Assembly: GCF_010730955.1 (NCBI RefSeq)
Contig: NZ_AP022577.1
Span: 3,472,001-3,536,000, forward strand
From: Mycolicibacterium aubagnense
Lineage (GTDB): Bacteria; Actinomycetota; Actinomycetes; Mycobacteriales; Mycobacteriaceae
Direction of reading: 5' to 3'
DNA: 64,000 nucleotides
Both the position numbers and the translations under genes were made by a program. Positions 53,249 to 63,034 of the stretch are shown in pieces (positions within the stretch are counted from its first letter, which is position 1; the number at the start of each line of letters is the position of its first letter). Below the pieces are notes generated by a model. It saw only the letters and a list, made by a program, of their open reading frames with translations. It was not told where the DNA came from and did no database searches.

Positions 53249-56200
53249 TCACACGGACTGCACCGACAGCGAGGCCAGCCGCTCGGCGAGCATGTGACGA
53301 TATGCGCGTTCGCCGGTGGCATCCGCCAGGCGGCTGGCCTGCTTCAGCCAATCACGGGCGGCGTCGATCCGGCCGTGATGCAGTTCGATGTCGGACAACA
53401 GGCTCAGGAAGATGGTGTTCATCGCGGTCGTCCCATCCGATGTGTACAGCTGATAAGCCTGGCGCGCGATGTCGGGATCGATGTCTTTGCCGCTGAGGGT
53501 CTGGGCCCACACGCTGATGATCCGGGCTGTCGCCGCCCACTGCCGGCCGCCCGCGGCGCAGAACTCGGCGTCGACCTGGTCGGCGAGTTCGGCGGTGCCG
53601 TCGATCACGCCGAGGATGGCGGCGCACTCGACGTATGTCAGTTTGGCGGCCAGGATGTTGAAGACGTCGCCGCGGCTCTGGGCGAGATGCAGTGCGCGAC
53701 GGTGATATTCGCGCATCGCGTCCTGATCCCCGCGGACCGCTTCGGCCAGCGCCATCCAGCAGTACACCCGCGGATGGAAGAAATGAAGGGGGTCGGTCAC
53801 CGTCTCGGGCGGTGGGAAGTTCGTCATCATGTGGTGGCCGGTAGTGATCAACAGGTCGGCCTCGCCGCGGAGCGAATACACCATGATGTGCGCGAAGTCG
53901 TTGACCACGCCGATGACCGGATCACCGGACTTGTCGTACTGGTCCTGTAAGCCATGGGCGATGATCTCGGTCTCGTCGATCCGCCCGTGCGCGCACAACA
54001 TCAGACACTTGAGTGCGATGGCGCCATAGAAGTTGCGCCCCTTGACTTCCTGTCCGATTTCGAACGCCCGCTGGACCGCTGCGGTGGCCGATTCGCTCGC
54101 CTGTCCTTCGAGGATTCCGCGGGCGCCGGCAAGATGCAGCCACAGCGTGGCCTGCCGGTCCAGGTGTTCGGGCTTGGCCGGTAACCGTTCGCAGATCTGC
54201 AGCGCGTGTTCGGCCAGGCCGGCGACATCGTGATAGGCCGAGCGGTTGAGGGCCCGGGGGATCGCCGCCTCCAAGATGCCGAGGGCGACGTCCGCGTTCA
54301 GCTCGGTGCCGGCCCGCCACGCATGGTCGGCAGCCGCGATCACGTGTTCGTACGCAGCAGTGGCGAGCGTCGGCGTCCGGGTGGTGGCGATGGCCGCGTG
54401 GACGCTGGTGCGGTCGGTCGTGGCCAGTTGCGTGATCAGCGCATCGCGGACCAGCCCGTGGCTGAATCGATAGGCCCCGGGCCGTTCGGGCAGTTCGTCG
54501 AGCAGACCCGTCTCGTATGCCGGGCGAAGCCGGCTCTGCACCGTCGAGATCGACAGGTCGACGATGTCGGCCAGGTCCGCGACATCGAATTCGGGCCCGA
54601 CGACGGCAGCCGCGCTGAGCACCCGCCGGCTCGGCCGGTCCAGCACATTGAGTCGGCGGCCCACCACACCGACGACAGCATCCGACAGGGCCGGGTGGCC
54701 GTGCTGCGGCGCCCCGTCGGTGCCGAGGGCGCGGGCGAGTTCCTTGATGTAGAACGGGTTTCCACCGGCCTGCTGCCACACTTCGTCGGACACGACGGGT
54801 GGGACCTCGCGACCGGCGACGGCGTCGATCAGGTGCGCGGCCGAGGTCGAGTCGATGCCGTCGAGGTGCATCGTGACGGCGTCGTTGGAGCGGACGAGGC
54901 GTTCGAAGGACGACCGGTTCATCGGACGGTCGGTGCCGAAGAACGTCCAGTTGCCGACCACCTGGATCGGCAGGCGCGGGAACTCACCGGCGAGCAGGAC
55001 GAGCGTGTTCAGCGAGGCCGGATCCGCCCGCTGCAGGTCGTCGATGACGAGCAGCAAGGGCCTGATACCGGCGAGCGCACGCAGCGCCGTCACGATTCGT
55101 TCCACGAGCGTGAAGCCCGTTGGGGCGAACCGGCTGGCCGAGGCCAGGTCGTCGTCGCCATGCCATTCCGGTACCAGCGCGGTGACCACTCCCGGCGCTT
55201 CGTGCAGCACGGCCCGGCGCGCCTCCGGTCCGAGTTCGGTGCCCAGCTGGCGCAGCAGCTGGATCCAGGTCCACAGCAGGGGCAGTTTGACGCCGCTCGG
55301 ATGGCTCGCCCAGGCCACCGTCATGCCCGCCGCGGACGCGCGGTCGACCGCGGCCTGTGCCAGGGACGTCTTGCCGATGCCGGCGTCGCCGGTCACCAGC
55401 GTGAGGCCGCCGGCGCCTGCCTGCCCACGGCGTACCGCGGCGGCGACGCTGCCGAGTTCGGCATCGCGGCCGACGAACGGCGGCGGAGCGGCGGCGCCGG
55501 GTGTTGGTTCGGGCACGTGGTGTGCCGGCGCGACATTCAGTTCGGGCGCGCCGTCGCGGATCTTCTCGAAGAGGGTCTGCAGGCCTTCGCCGGGCCGGGT
55601 GCCGATCTCGCGATCCAGCGTGGTGCAGGCTCGTTCGAACGCCTGGATCGCATCAGCAGTTCGGTTCGCGCGATGCAGCGCGAGCATCAGATGGCCCCAG
55701 AGTCGTTCCTGGAGAGGATGTTCCGCCAGCGCGCCCTCGATCTCGGGCACCAGCTCACCGCCGCCGCCGAGTTGCAGGGCGGCGTCGAAGCGGGCCTCGA
55801 TGGCGGTGGAGCGCAGGGCGGAGAAGCGGATGGCCTCAGGGGCGGCGAATTCGTGATAGGCGAACTCCCCGAACGGATCTCCATGCCATAACGCCAGCGC
55901 CTCGGTGAGCATCCCGACAGCCGTTTCGGCGGAGTTACGGATCAGTGCGCTCCGGCCGTTCGCCACCAGGTCTTCGAAACGGAACAGATCGACGGTGTCG
56001 CCGGGGAGCAGATTCAGCTGGTAGCCGTGCGGGTGGGAGGCGAGGCGCTGGCTGTGTACGTCGGAGCGGCGCCCGTCCGGGTCGTTGGCGCCGTCGGCGG
56101 CGGGATCGAGGACCCGCCGCAGGTTCGCCATGTACGAACGCACCGAGGCCAGCGCCTTTGCCGGTGGTTCGTCGCCCCAGACCGCGTCGATCAGGCGGTC

Positions 56201-56329
56201 GATGCTGACCACGGCGCCGTGGTTGGCCAGCAGCACCGCCAGCACACAGCGTTGCTTGGGGCCGCCGAGCGCCGCCGGCGTGCCGTCAACGCGGGCCATC
56301 ACTGCACCCGAGAGGAAGTATTGCGCCAT
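53249..56329 (-). CDS. SARP-like BTAD/AAA/TPR transcriptional regulator
   Basis: 1026 residues. The N-terminal winged helix (LGGPKQRCVLAVLLANHGAVVSIDRLIDAVWG) and BTAD domain (ALALWHGDPFGEFAYHEF, RLWGHLMLALHRANRTADAIQAFERA) are as in AfsR/EmbR. A STAND-type ATPase follows with Walker A VTGDAGIGKTSLAQ and Walker B LLLVIDDLQRADP, then a long helical TPR-like region. The MalT/LuxR-type C-terminal DNA-binding domain is absent. The start MAQYFLSGAVMARVDG matches the family. Its targets are not visible. Confidence 0.88.
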   Translation of the reverse strand: MAQYFLSGAVMARVDGTPAALGGPKQRCVLAVLLANHGAVVSIDRLIDAVWGDEPPAKALASVRSYMANLRRVLDPAADGANDPDGRRSDVHSQRLASHPHGYQLNLLPGDTVDLFRFEDLVANGRSALIRNSAETAVGMLTEALALWHGDPFGEFAYHEFAAPEAIRFSALRSTAIEARFDAALQLGGGGELVPEIEGALAEHPLQERLWGHLMLALHRANRTADAIQAFERACTTLDREIGTRPGEGLQTLFEKIRDGAPELNVAPAHHVPEPTPGAAAPPPFVGRDAELGSVAAAVRRGQAGAGGLTLVTGDAGIGKTSLAQAAVDRASAAGMTVAWASHPSGVKLPLLWTWIQLLRQLGTELGPEARRAVLHEAPGVVTALVPEWHGDDDLASASRFAPTGFTLVERIVTALRALAGIRPLLLVIDDLQRADPASLNTLVLLAGEFPRLPIQVVGNWTFFGTDRPMNRSSFERLVRSNDAVTMHLDGIDSTSAAHLIDAVAGREVPPVVSDEVWQQAGGNPFYIKELARALGTDGAPQHGHPALSDAVVGVVGRRLNVLDRPSRRVLSAAAVVGPEFDVADLADIVDLSISTVQSRLRPAYETGLLDELPERPGAYRFSHGLVRDALITQLATTDRTSVHAAIATTRTPTLATAAYEHVIAAADHAWRAGTELNADVALGILEAAIPRALNRSAYHDVAGLAEHALQICERLPAKPEHLDRQATLWLHLAGARGILEGQASESATAAVQRAFEIGQEVKGRNFYGAIALKCLMLCAHGRIDETEIIAHGLQDQYDKSGDPVIGVVNDFAHIMVYSLRGEADLLITTGHHMMTNFPPPETVTDPLHFFHPRVYCWMALAEAVRGDQDAMREYHRRALHLAQSRGDVFNILAAKLTYVECAAILGVIDGTAELADQVDAEFCAAGGRQWAATARIISVWAQTLSGKDIDPDIARQAYQLYTSDGTTAMNTIFLSLLSDIELHHGRIDAARDWLKQASRLADATGERAYRHMLAERLASLSVQSV

Positions 56330-56438
56330 CTCTCCCGATTCACAGCAAACGCAAATGTGGAATTGGGGAGACCATACATCTGGGAGTCACCTGTGGCATC
56401 CCGGATAGCCTGGCAATTTGCTGAATGCGATGGGCCGG

Positions 56439-57035
56439 TCAGGTGATTTCTGGGCCCCGCTTGCGACGCGCCCGGCTGGCGATGGCGAATCCGGCCCCTG
56501 CCAGCAGGAATGGTGCGCCGATGATGCCGAGGAGGGTCGGTAGGAACCACACCTGCCAATAGGTGTTGATCTGGGCGTCGCGTGGGTTGTCGGCGTCGTA
56601 GCGAATATCCACGTGTTCGCCGACCTGGGCCGGGGGCGGATTACTACTCACCGAACTGAGGAAACGGACCACGGTGCCGGCCGCGGTGGTGAATTCCACG
56701 CGCGCCCGGTATCGGGGACTGCTCCCGCGGCCACTGGGGACCAATTCGATGACGGTGCCCTCGGCATGACTGTCATCCGAATTCTCGTGCGCCACAAATG
56801 CTGCGCAGACTCCGGCTGCCACGGCCAAGGACAGTCCGAGCGACAGGAACACTTTCGCCAGGACGGGTGCGGCCGATTGTTTGGATGGGCCCGTGGCACC
56901 GAGTTCCGTTGCGCTGGTCCCCGTCGTGCCGCGCGACGCCTGCCGGGCGCGACGCTTGCGCAGCAGCGCAACGAGAATGGCGACATCCACGATCACGATG
57001 ACAGCGATCAGCACCACGATGTACTCGACGCGCAT
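56439..57035 (-). CDS. DUF3592 membrane protein
   Basis: 198 residues. Three membrane segments are visible: YIVVLIAVIVIVDVAILVALL near the N-terminus, FLSLGLSLAVAAGVCAAFVA, and FLPTLLGIIGAPFLLAGAGFAI. The DUF3592 body has GTVIELVPSGRGSSPRYRARVEFTTAAGTVVRF and VDIRYDADNPRDAQI. Function unknown. The gene upstream on this strand (pepD) ends 154 bp away, behind a strong hairpin. Confidence 0.83.
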   Translation of the reverse strand: MRVEYIVVLIAVIVIVDVAILVALLRKRRARQASRGTTGTSATELGATGPSKQSAAPVLAKVFLSLGLSLAVAAGVCAAFVAHENSDDSHAEGTVIELVPSGRGSSPRYRARVEFTTAAGTVVRFLSSVSSNPPPAQVGEHVDIRYDADNPRDAQINTYWQVWFLPTLLGIIGAPFLLAGAGFAIASRARRKRGPEIT

Positions 57036-57120
57036 GACCCCTCCGAAAGATGTCGACTGGAAGAGAGTAGGTCAGCGCGATTGGAATCTGCTTGGCGGTG
57101 CGATACCGGCTGAAGAACTG

Positions 57121-57166
57121 TGAGGGTTGTGTACGCGTAGCTCGGGTTCCGCGTACACAACCCTCA
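57121..57166. terminator. Perfect 17-bp stem-loop downstream of pepD
   Basis: tgagggttgtgtacgcg (57121-57137) and its exact reverse complement (57150-57166) enclose a 12-base loop. It lies 23 bases past the pepD stop on the minus strand and has no T tract, the form often proposed for mycobacterial intrinsic terminators. Confidence 0.75.
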
Positions 57167-57188
57167 CCGGATGGGGGACAGGCCAGGC

Positions 57189-58679
57189 TTACGCTTCCGT
57201 CTGGCCCAAGGTCACCTGCACGGACCGTTCCGCTCCGGACGGGTCGGCGTAGGTCACGGTGACGTTGTCGCCGGGCGCCTTGGACCGGATGGCCGCGACG
57301 AGCGCTTCGGGACCGTCGATCGGCTGGTTGTCGACCTTGGTGATCACGGCGCCCTTGTCCAGGCCGGCCGCAGCGGCGGGACCGCCGGCGACAACACCGG
57401 CCACGGCCGCGCCCTGGGCGTTGTTGTTGGCGGCCAGCTTGACGCCCAGCGAGGCGTGCTGCACGGTGCCGGTCGAAATCAGTTGGTCGGCAATGCGCTT
57501 GGCCTGGTCGACCGGGATGGCGAAGCCGAGACCGATCGAACCGGGCTGGGCGCCACCGGAATCCGGGCCGCCGCCGAGCGACGCGATCGCCGAGTTCACA
57601 CCGATCAGGTTGCCGTTCATATCGACCAGCGCGCCACCGGAGTTGCCGGGGTTGATCGCGGCGTCGGTCTGGATGGCGCTCATCACCGAGTGCTGCCCGG
57701 TCTGCTCGTCACCGGTGCTCACCGGACGGTTCAGTGAGCTGATGATGCCGGTGGTGACGGTGCCCTGCAGACCCAGCGGCGAGCCGATAGCGACGACGTT
57801 CTGCCCGACGCGCAGGTCCTTGGACGATCCGATGCTGATCGGGGTCAGGCCGGAGACACCCTGCGCCTTGACAACCGCGATGTCGTCGGCGGGATCGGCG
57901 CCGACCACGGTGAACGGCACGGTGCGGCCGTCGGAGAGGGTGACGGTGGCCTTGAGGCCCTGGCTCACTCGGCCTGACGGAGCGGTGGCGGGACCGCCCT
58001 GGCTGGGGTCCTGCGCGTCGGGACCGTCCTGTGGACCGCCGGGGAGTTGGCCGAACGGGGACATGCCACGCGGCAGGCCGCCGCCGGGCAGGGATTGAGC
58101 CGGCGTCGAATCCTGACCGCCCGCGGCCTGATTGGCCGCGGCGACGACATGGTTGTTGGTCAGGATGAGCCCGTCGGCGCTGAGGATGATGCCCGAGCCT
58201 TCCTCACTCTGCTGGCCGGACTGGATCTGCAGTTTCACCACACTCGGCAGCACCTTGGCGGACACCGACTCAACGGACCCGGCCGGCGCTGCCACGGCCG
58301 GCGCTGCCGGCGCGGATGGCATTGGCTGCGAGTGGTTTCCGAGCGCAGCGGTGATCGGCGCCCTGGCGTCGGGGGCGGTGTTGCCGTAGTGGTCGACCAC
58401 GGCCACGGTGCCGGCAGCGCCGGCCGCCATGGCCACGGCAGCGATCCCGAACGCCATCAGTCCGGACCGTGACCGCTTGGCCGGCCGCGGCGGGACGGGC
58501 GCGCCGTAGAACTGCGGGTTCTGGTGGCCGTGCGGTGTCCGCAGCGGCTGGGTGTGTGCCTCGGATGCGGAGGGGCGCTGATACCGGTCCTGGCTCCACT
58601 GGACGGTTTTTTCCTGGTCAGCCGCATATTGGCGGGACCAGACGTGCTGGTTGTCCGGCCGGTCTGTCGGGGGTCTCAT
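57189..58679 (-). CDS. pepD: HtrA-family serine protease, PepD-like
   Basis: 496 residues: a cytoplasmic Gln/Pro-rich N-terminus, one transmembrane helix (about 75-95), a trypsin-like domain and a C-terminal PDZ domain. The triad is visible as His in ILTNNHVV, Asp in DPADDIAVVKA and Ser in NPGNSGGALVD. The size matches mycobacterial PepD, an envelope-stress protease. It lacks the mprAB neighbours known for M. tuberculosis pepD, so it may be a paralog. It is divergent from the acid phosphatase; 58680-58916 is the shared upstream region. Confidence 0.88.
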   Translation of the reverse strand: MRPPTDRPDNQHVWSRQYAADQEKTVQWSQDRYQRPSASEAHTQPLRTPHGHQNPQFYGAPVPPRPAKRSRSGLMAFGIAAVAMAAGAAGTVAVVDHYGNTAPDARAPITAALGNHSQPMPSAPAAPAVAAPAGSVESVSAKVLPSVVKLQIQSGQQSEEGSGIILSADGLILTNNHVVAAANQAAGGQDSTPAQSLPGGGLPRGMSPFGQLPGGPQDGPDAQDPSQGGPATAPSGRVSQGLKATVTLSDGRTVPFTVVGADPADDIAVVKAQGVSGLTPISIGSSKDLRVGQNVVAIGSPLGLQGTVTTGIISSLNRPVSTGDEQTGQHSVMSAIQTDAAINPGNSGGALVDMNGNLIGVNSAIASLGGGPDSGGAQPGSIGLGFAIPVDQAKRIADQLISTGTVQHASLGVKLAANNNAQGAAVAGVVAGGPAAAAGLDKGAVITKVDNQPIDGPEALVAAIRSKAPGDNVTVTYADPSGAERSVQVTLGQTEA

Positions 58680-59009
58680 TGGCGTTGGCTACTTTCTCGA
58701 AACGTCGGTAAGACAGGCGCATTCGCGCTGGATGTCTCCACGGTGCCGTCGTCAACTGAGGCTCTGCTGAGAAAGTGTTCGGGACAATCCAAGACTTTTC
58801 AGGTCACATTGTCGCCGCGGCGATACCGCGGGCATGGCCTGCAACTTTCATGCGGTTCCGTGAATCCCGGCTGAACTTCGGCCCTTGATTTCCCCTTTGG
58901 ACTCGCGAGACGGACCGTGCTGGGTCACGATCGACGGGTGCGTTCCACCCGACTGACCGCCGCCGGTGAAATCCCGGACACGGGCATCCCCGACACCTTG
59001 TCGTCGACC

Positions 59010-60641
59010 ATGACCATCGCCGAGCAGTACGACTGGCACCAGCAGTACCTGCGCCGCCACCGGGTATCGCGACGGAATTTCCTGCGTGGGTCGGCGGCCG
59101 CCGCAGCGGTGGCGGCCCTGGGCCTGGCGCCGTTCGGGCGCCGCGCGTACGCACAGGATGCGCCCCTCAGCGTCGCGAACCGTCGGGTCGGCTTCGGCGG
59201 CGACGCCGCCAACCAGCTGAGGCTGGCCGCCCAGCTATCGCGAAACCCTGCCAGCACCAAGGTGTTCGTCGACCACGGACCCACCGATCAGCTGGGTGCG
59301 ACGGTAGAGGCCGAGGTGCGCAACCTCGTCACCCAGATTCCCACCAGTGACCGCGGCGTCCTGGCGGCCGAACAGTTCTATGCCCACGTCCCGGTCGACG
59401 GGCTGCCCGGTGGCACCGCGCACTTCTACCGGTGGCGCACCGAGGACGGATTCGTCAGCGACGTGCGGTCGGCCAGGACGGCAATGCCCAGTGTGCGAAC
59501 GGCGTTGGCGCCGTTCCGCTTCACCATGATGGGCGACCAGGGCACCGATGACACACCACGCCAGCCTGCCGGGCTGAAGCGCGGAGACTACGACGACAGC
59601 TACTACAAGCCGGACAACGAACCGGACGTACCGCACACTGCCAACGTCTTCAGCCAGATTGTCGCGTCCAACCCCGAATTCCACCTGCTGGCCGGGGATA
59701 TCGCCTACGCCGATCCGTCGGGCGGCGGCAAGCCACTGTCGTTCGTCGCTTCGGGCGCCAAGCCCGCTCCCGGTTTCGACAAGTACAACCCGTTCGTCTG
59801 GGACGTCTATCTGGGCTCCATCGAGGCCAGCGCGGCGAGCACACCGTGGATGTTCGCGACCGGCAACCACGACATGGAGGCTGCGTATCCGAGCAACGGA
59901 TACGGCGGCCATCTGGCGCGCATGGACTTTCCGGACAACGGCCCGGCGGCCTGCCCCTCGGTCTATTCGTTCGCCTACGGCAATGTCGCGGTGCTGTCGC
60001 TGGACGCCAACGACGTCAGCTTCGAAATCCGTTCCAACACCGGCTATTCCGACGGCACCCAGAACTCGTGGGCCGAACGCTCCTTGGCGGCTTACCGGGC
60101 CGATCCCAACATCGACTTCATTGTCTGCTTCTTCCACCACTGCGCCTACTCGACCACCGATTCCCACGCCAGTGACGGCGGCGTGCGGGCGGCCTGGTGC
60201 GAGCTGTTCGACCGCTACCAGGTCGATCTGGTGTTGCAGGGACACAACCACGTCTACGAACGCACCGACCCGATCCGCGCCGACCGCCCCACCAAGGTTG
60301 CCGGTGACAACTCCATCGTGGAACCCGAAACCGATGGCACCGTCTACTACACGGTGGGTTGTGCCGGTCGGCCGCGTTACGGCTTTCAGCCGGGCGAGCC
60401 GGAAAGCTACCGCGGCCATGAGGCTCCCGACACGTTCGTGCCGAACAGCTACGTCTGGACTGCCGACGGGAAGAAGAAGGCGGAGTCTGTCGGCTGGTCG
60501 CGGGTGCGCTTCCGTAACTACGCCTTCATCCGCGTCGACGTCAGGCCCGGGCAGCTGCTGAGCGAAATGGATGTCACCGCCGTCGACGAACATGGCCGGG
60601 AATTCGACAAAGTCACCTATCGCCGCAGGGTGCGCGTGTAG
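59010..60641 (+). CDS. Tat-exported purple acid phosphatase-like metallophosphatase
   Basis: 543 residues from ATG 59010 (GTG 58917 is in frame and possible). The start is chosen because it places the Tat motif VSRRNFLRG near residue 20 before AAAAAVAALGLAPF. The metallophosphatase motifs are complete: MMGDQG, LLAGDIAYAD, ATGNHDME, CFFHHCAY and VLQGHNHVYER. A fibronectin-like N-terminal domain precedes them. It resembles the purple acid phosphatase Rv2577 of M. tuberculosis and should release phosphate outside the cell. Confidence 0.9.
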   Translation: MTIAEQYDWHQQYLRRHRVSRRNFLRGSAAAAAVAALGLAPFGRRAYAQDAPLSVANRRVGFGGDAANQLRLAAQLSRNPASTKVFVDHGPTDQLGATVEAEVRNLVTQIPTSDRGVLAAEQFYAHVPVDGLPGGTAHFYRWRTEDGFVSDVRSARTAMPSVRTALAPFRFTMMGDQGTDDTPRQPAGLKRGDYDDSYYKPDNEPDVPHTANVFSQIVASNPEFHLLAGDIAYADPSGGGKPLSFVASGAKPAPGFDKYNPFVWDVYLGSIEASAASTPWMFATGNHDMEAAYPSNGYGGHLARMDFPDNGPAACPSVYSFAYGNVAVLSLDANDVSFEIRSNTGYSDGTQNSWAERSLAAYRADPNIDFIVCFFHHCAYSTTDSHASDGGVRAAWCELFDRYQVDLVLQGHNHVYERTDPIRADRPTKVAGDNSIVEPETDGTVYYTVGCAGRPRYGFQPGEPESYRGHEAPDTFVPNSYVWTADGKKKAESVGWSRVRFRNYAFIRVDVRPGQLLSEMDVTAVDEHGREFDKVTYRRRVRV

Positions 60642-60672
60642 CCCAGCTCTGGCAGCAGACGCGGCTGCCTCT

Positions 60673-60684
60673 TATGGTTAGCCG
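60673..60684 (+). promoter_or_regulatory. -10 element for a leaderless kinase transcript
   Basis: TATGGT at 60673-60678 lies six bases before GTG 60685 and no Shine-Dalgarno is present. This is the arrangement of leaderless mycobacterial promoters. Confidence 0.5.
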
Positions 60685-62352
60685 GTGGATGGGACACCGT
60701 TCGGCCGCTATCGGCTGATTGAGCTGCTCGGCCGCGGCGGCATGGGTGAGGTCTGGAAGGCCTACGACACCACCATGAAGCGGGTCGTCGCGATGAAGGT
60801 GCTGCCTCCGACCTTCGCGGACGACGAGCAGTACCAGGTGCGGTTCCGCAGGGAGGCTCACGCCGCAGCCGGTCTGGACGAGCCGCACATCGTCCCGATC
60901 CACGATTTCGGTGAGATCGACGACCGGCTCTTCGTGACGATGCGGCTGATCGACGGCAAGACCGTCCAGCAGTTGTTGGCCGACGGTCCGCTGGCGCCCG
61001 ACCGCGCCGTCTCGATCATCGAGCAGATCGCCGCCGCGCTCGGTGCCGCGCATGGTGTCGGCCTGGTGCACCGCGACGTCAAACCCGCGAACATCCTGGT
61101 CACCCCAGACGATTTCGCGTACCTCATCGACTTCGGCATCGCGCGGGCCGCCGGCGAGACCAAGCTGACCCACACCGGCGCCACCATCGGCACGGTCGCG
61201 TACATGGCGCCCGAGCGCTTCACCAGCGACCGGGCCGACGCCCGCTCCGACATCTATGCGCTGACGTGCGTGCTGCACGAATGTCTGACCGGCGCCCCGC
61301 CGTTTCCCGGCGACAGCATGGAGCGGCAGATCACCAGCCACCTCTACTCCGATCCGCCGCGGCCGTCGACGATGCGGCCGGGCATTTCACCGCAGATGGA
61401 TCAGGTCATCGCGACCGGCATGGCCAAGGATCCCGAAAAGCGTTATGCCACAACCAAGGATCTGGCACTCGCCGCCCGGGCCGCACTGACTGCGCCGATC
61501 GAGTCCGGTCGCCCGGTCGCTTCCCCGGCGTGGACCGCCCGCCCGGTGCCCTATCCCCCGACGGGTCCCGAGGCCTACCCGGCGCACGCGCACACGCAGT
61601 ACGCCGCTCCTGCGCAAAGCGCGTTCGGATCCGCCCAGTGGTCGCCACCTCAGACGACGAATGCGGGGCCGGCACAATCATGGTGGCGCAACTCGGCGGT
61701 CGTGATCGTCGCGGCGTTGGCCACGGTGATCGTCCTCGGGGGCGCAGTCGTCGCCTATGTGATGTGGTCCGATAGTCGTTCGACCGAGCAGCCCATGGCC
61801 ACGAATCAGCCTAGCGCGCAACTGTTTCCGTCGATGCCCACCGGCACGGGCGGAACAGAGGGGGATCCGACCGGGGGCATGCCGCCCGCCTCTACCGCCG
61901 CGTCGACGCCGCCGGGGCCGAGTCAGCTGCAGACCGCCGACGGCCTGACCGACCTCATCGGGACCGTGAAGGCGAAGTTCGGCGACACCATGGGATTCAA
62001 GCTCGTGGTCTATCCCGATTACGCGATCATGGACCGCGTCTCTCCCACGAACAAGCACGTCGACCAGAGCTTCATGTACCGCGGTGGTAGCTGGAGCAAG
62101 TGGGGCTCGGACACCGGCACCAGCTCATTCGACGTGCTGGCGGACCTCGGTGCGATCAACGTGCAGGCGGTGGCCGCCACCCTGGCCGACGCGCCGCCGC
62201 AACTGGGCGCCGAGCCCGGGACGTCGACCTACCTGATCATCGAGGGTGAAGAGGGTGGCGGCCTGGGCCTGTCGATTCACTCGACCGCGCCGGGGACCGG
62301 ATACATGCAGGTCAATCCCGACGGGACCGTCAAGCAGATCTACCCGCCGTAG
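60685..62352 (+). CDS. Membrane Ser/Thr protein kinase, PknE/PknF-type
   Basis: 555 residues. The kinase domain (about 1-270) has LLGRGGMGEVWKAYD, VAMKVLPPTF, HRDVKPANILV, LIDFGIARA and TIGTVAYMAPERFTSDRADARSDIYALTCVLHECLTG, the last typical of the PknE/PknH/PknJ branch. A Pro-rich juxtamembrane part and one helix (NSAVVIVAALATVIVLGGAVVAYVMW) lead to an outer domain of about 190 residues with no PASTA, NHL or PknH_C signature that I recognise. Confidence 0.9.
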   Translation: MDGTPFGRYRLIELLGRGGMGEVWKAYDTTMKRVVAMKVLPPTFADDEQYQVRFRREAHAAAGLDEPHIVPIHDFGEIDDRLFVTMRLIDGKTVQQLLADGPLAPDRAVSIIEQIAAALGAAHGVGLVHRDVKPANILVTPDDFAYLIDFGIARAAGETKLTHTGATIGTVAYMAPERFTSDRADARSDIYALTCVLHECLTGAPPFPGDSMERQITSHLYSDPPRPSTMRPGISPQMDQVIATGMAKDPEKRYATTKDLALAARAALTAPIESGRPVASPAWTARPVPYPPTGPEAYPAHAHTQYAAPAQSAFGSAQWSPPQTTNAGPAQSWWRNSAVVIVAALATVIVLGGAVVAYVMWSDSRSTEQPMATNQPSAQLFPSMPTGTGGTEGDPTGGMPPASTAASTPPGPSQLQTADGLTDLIGTVKAKFGDTMGFKLVVYPDYAIMDRVSPTNKHVDQSFMYRGGSWSKWGSDTGTSSFDVLADLGAINVQAVAATLADAPPQLGAEPGTSTYLIIEGEEGGGLGLSIHSTAPGTGYMQVNPDGTVKQIYPP

Positions 62353-62373
62353 CAAGCCGCGCTCCCGCCGCGT

Positions 62374-62399
62374 AGTAACGGAGCGCTTGCTCTGTTACT
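62374..62399. promoter_or_regulatory. Palindromic operator over the tetR-crotonase promoter
   Basis: agtaacggagc (62374-62384) and gctctgttact (62389-62399) are inverted repeats with one mismatch and a 4-base centre. A -10-like TACTGT (62396-62401) overlaps the right arm, six bases before GTG 62408. Autorepression by the downstream TetR is the likely function. Confidence 0.75.
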
Positions 62400-62407
62400 G
62401 TGTGCCG

Positions 62408-63034
62408 GTGCCCCGGCCTCGTGTCTACGATCTCGATGCGGTGCTCGACGCTGCCGAATCGCTGGCCGTCGAGGCCGGGCCGGCCGGTGTCACCACCCGT
62501 TCGGTGGCCGCCGCGGCCGGGATCTCGAACGGCGCGATCTACCACAACTTCGGCTCACGGACCGAACTCGTCGCCCGCACCTGGCTGCGTGCCGCACGCC
62601 GATTCCTCGATGTGCAAACAGAATTGGTCGATGCGGCCCTCGCCCGCGTGGCTGCAGACCCTGTGGACGCCGTCGTCGCCGCAGCGCAGGCGCCCGCGGT
62701 GTTCTACGAACGGCAGCCCCAGTCGGCCCAACTCGTGTGGCGGGTACAGCGCGACCAGTTGCTCGGCCACGATCTGCCCGCATCCCTGGCGGCCGAACTC
62801 AACGATCTCGACCGCCGGCTGATCGAGCTGATGGTCCGGCTGTCGTCGCACCTGTGGGACCGGCGCGACGGTCCGGCAGTCGACGCCATCACGGTGTGCA
62901 TCGTCGATCTGCCGACCGCAATCATCTTGTCCCGCAACAGAATCAGCAACAGCTGGGCTCGCGATCGGCTGTCCGCGGCCGTCCGTGCCGTCCTTGCCGA
63001 CGAACCCACCCCAACCAGGAGGAAACAATCATGA
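62408..63034 (+). CDS. TetR-family transcriptional regulator
   Basis: 208 residues from GTG 62408 (GTG 62402 also possible), starting VPRPRVYDLDAVLDAAESLA. The helix-turn-helix is VTTRSVAAAAGISNGAIYHNFGSRTELVARTWLRA. Leaderless transcription is likely. The stop overlaps the crotonase ATG as ATGA, and an AGGAGG site for that gene lies within the end of this one, so the two are coupled. Confidence 0.9.
   Translation: MPRPRVYDLDAVLDAAESLAVEAGPAGVTTRSVAAAAGISNGAIYHNFGSRTELVARTWLRAARRFLDVQTELVDAALARVAADPVDAVVAAAQAPAVFYERQPQSAQLVWRVQRDQLLGHDLPASLAAELNDLDRRLIELMVRLSSHLWDRRDGPAVDAITVCIVDLPTAIILSRNRISNSWARDRLSAAVRAVLADEPTPTRRKQS

Noticed and set aside
54206..55891. Long open frames antisense to the BTAD regulator (and similar long frames antisense to fhaA, pbpA, dppD and others)
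   Set aside because: Typical GC-rich shadow frames: Arg/Gly/Val-rich without motifs, while the other strand encodes clear protein families.
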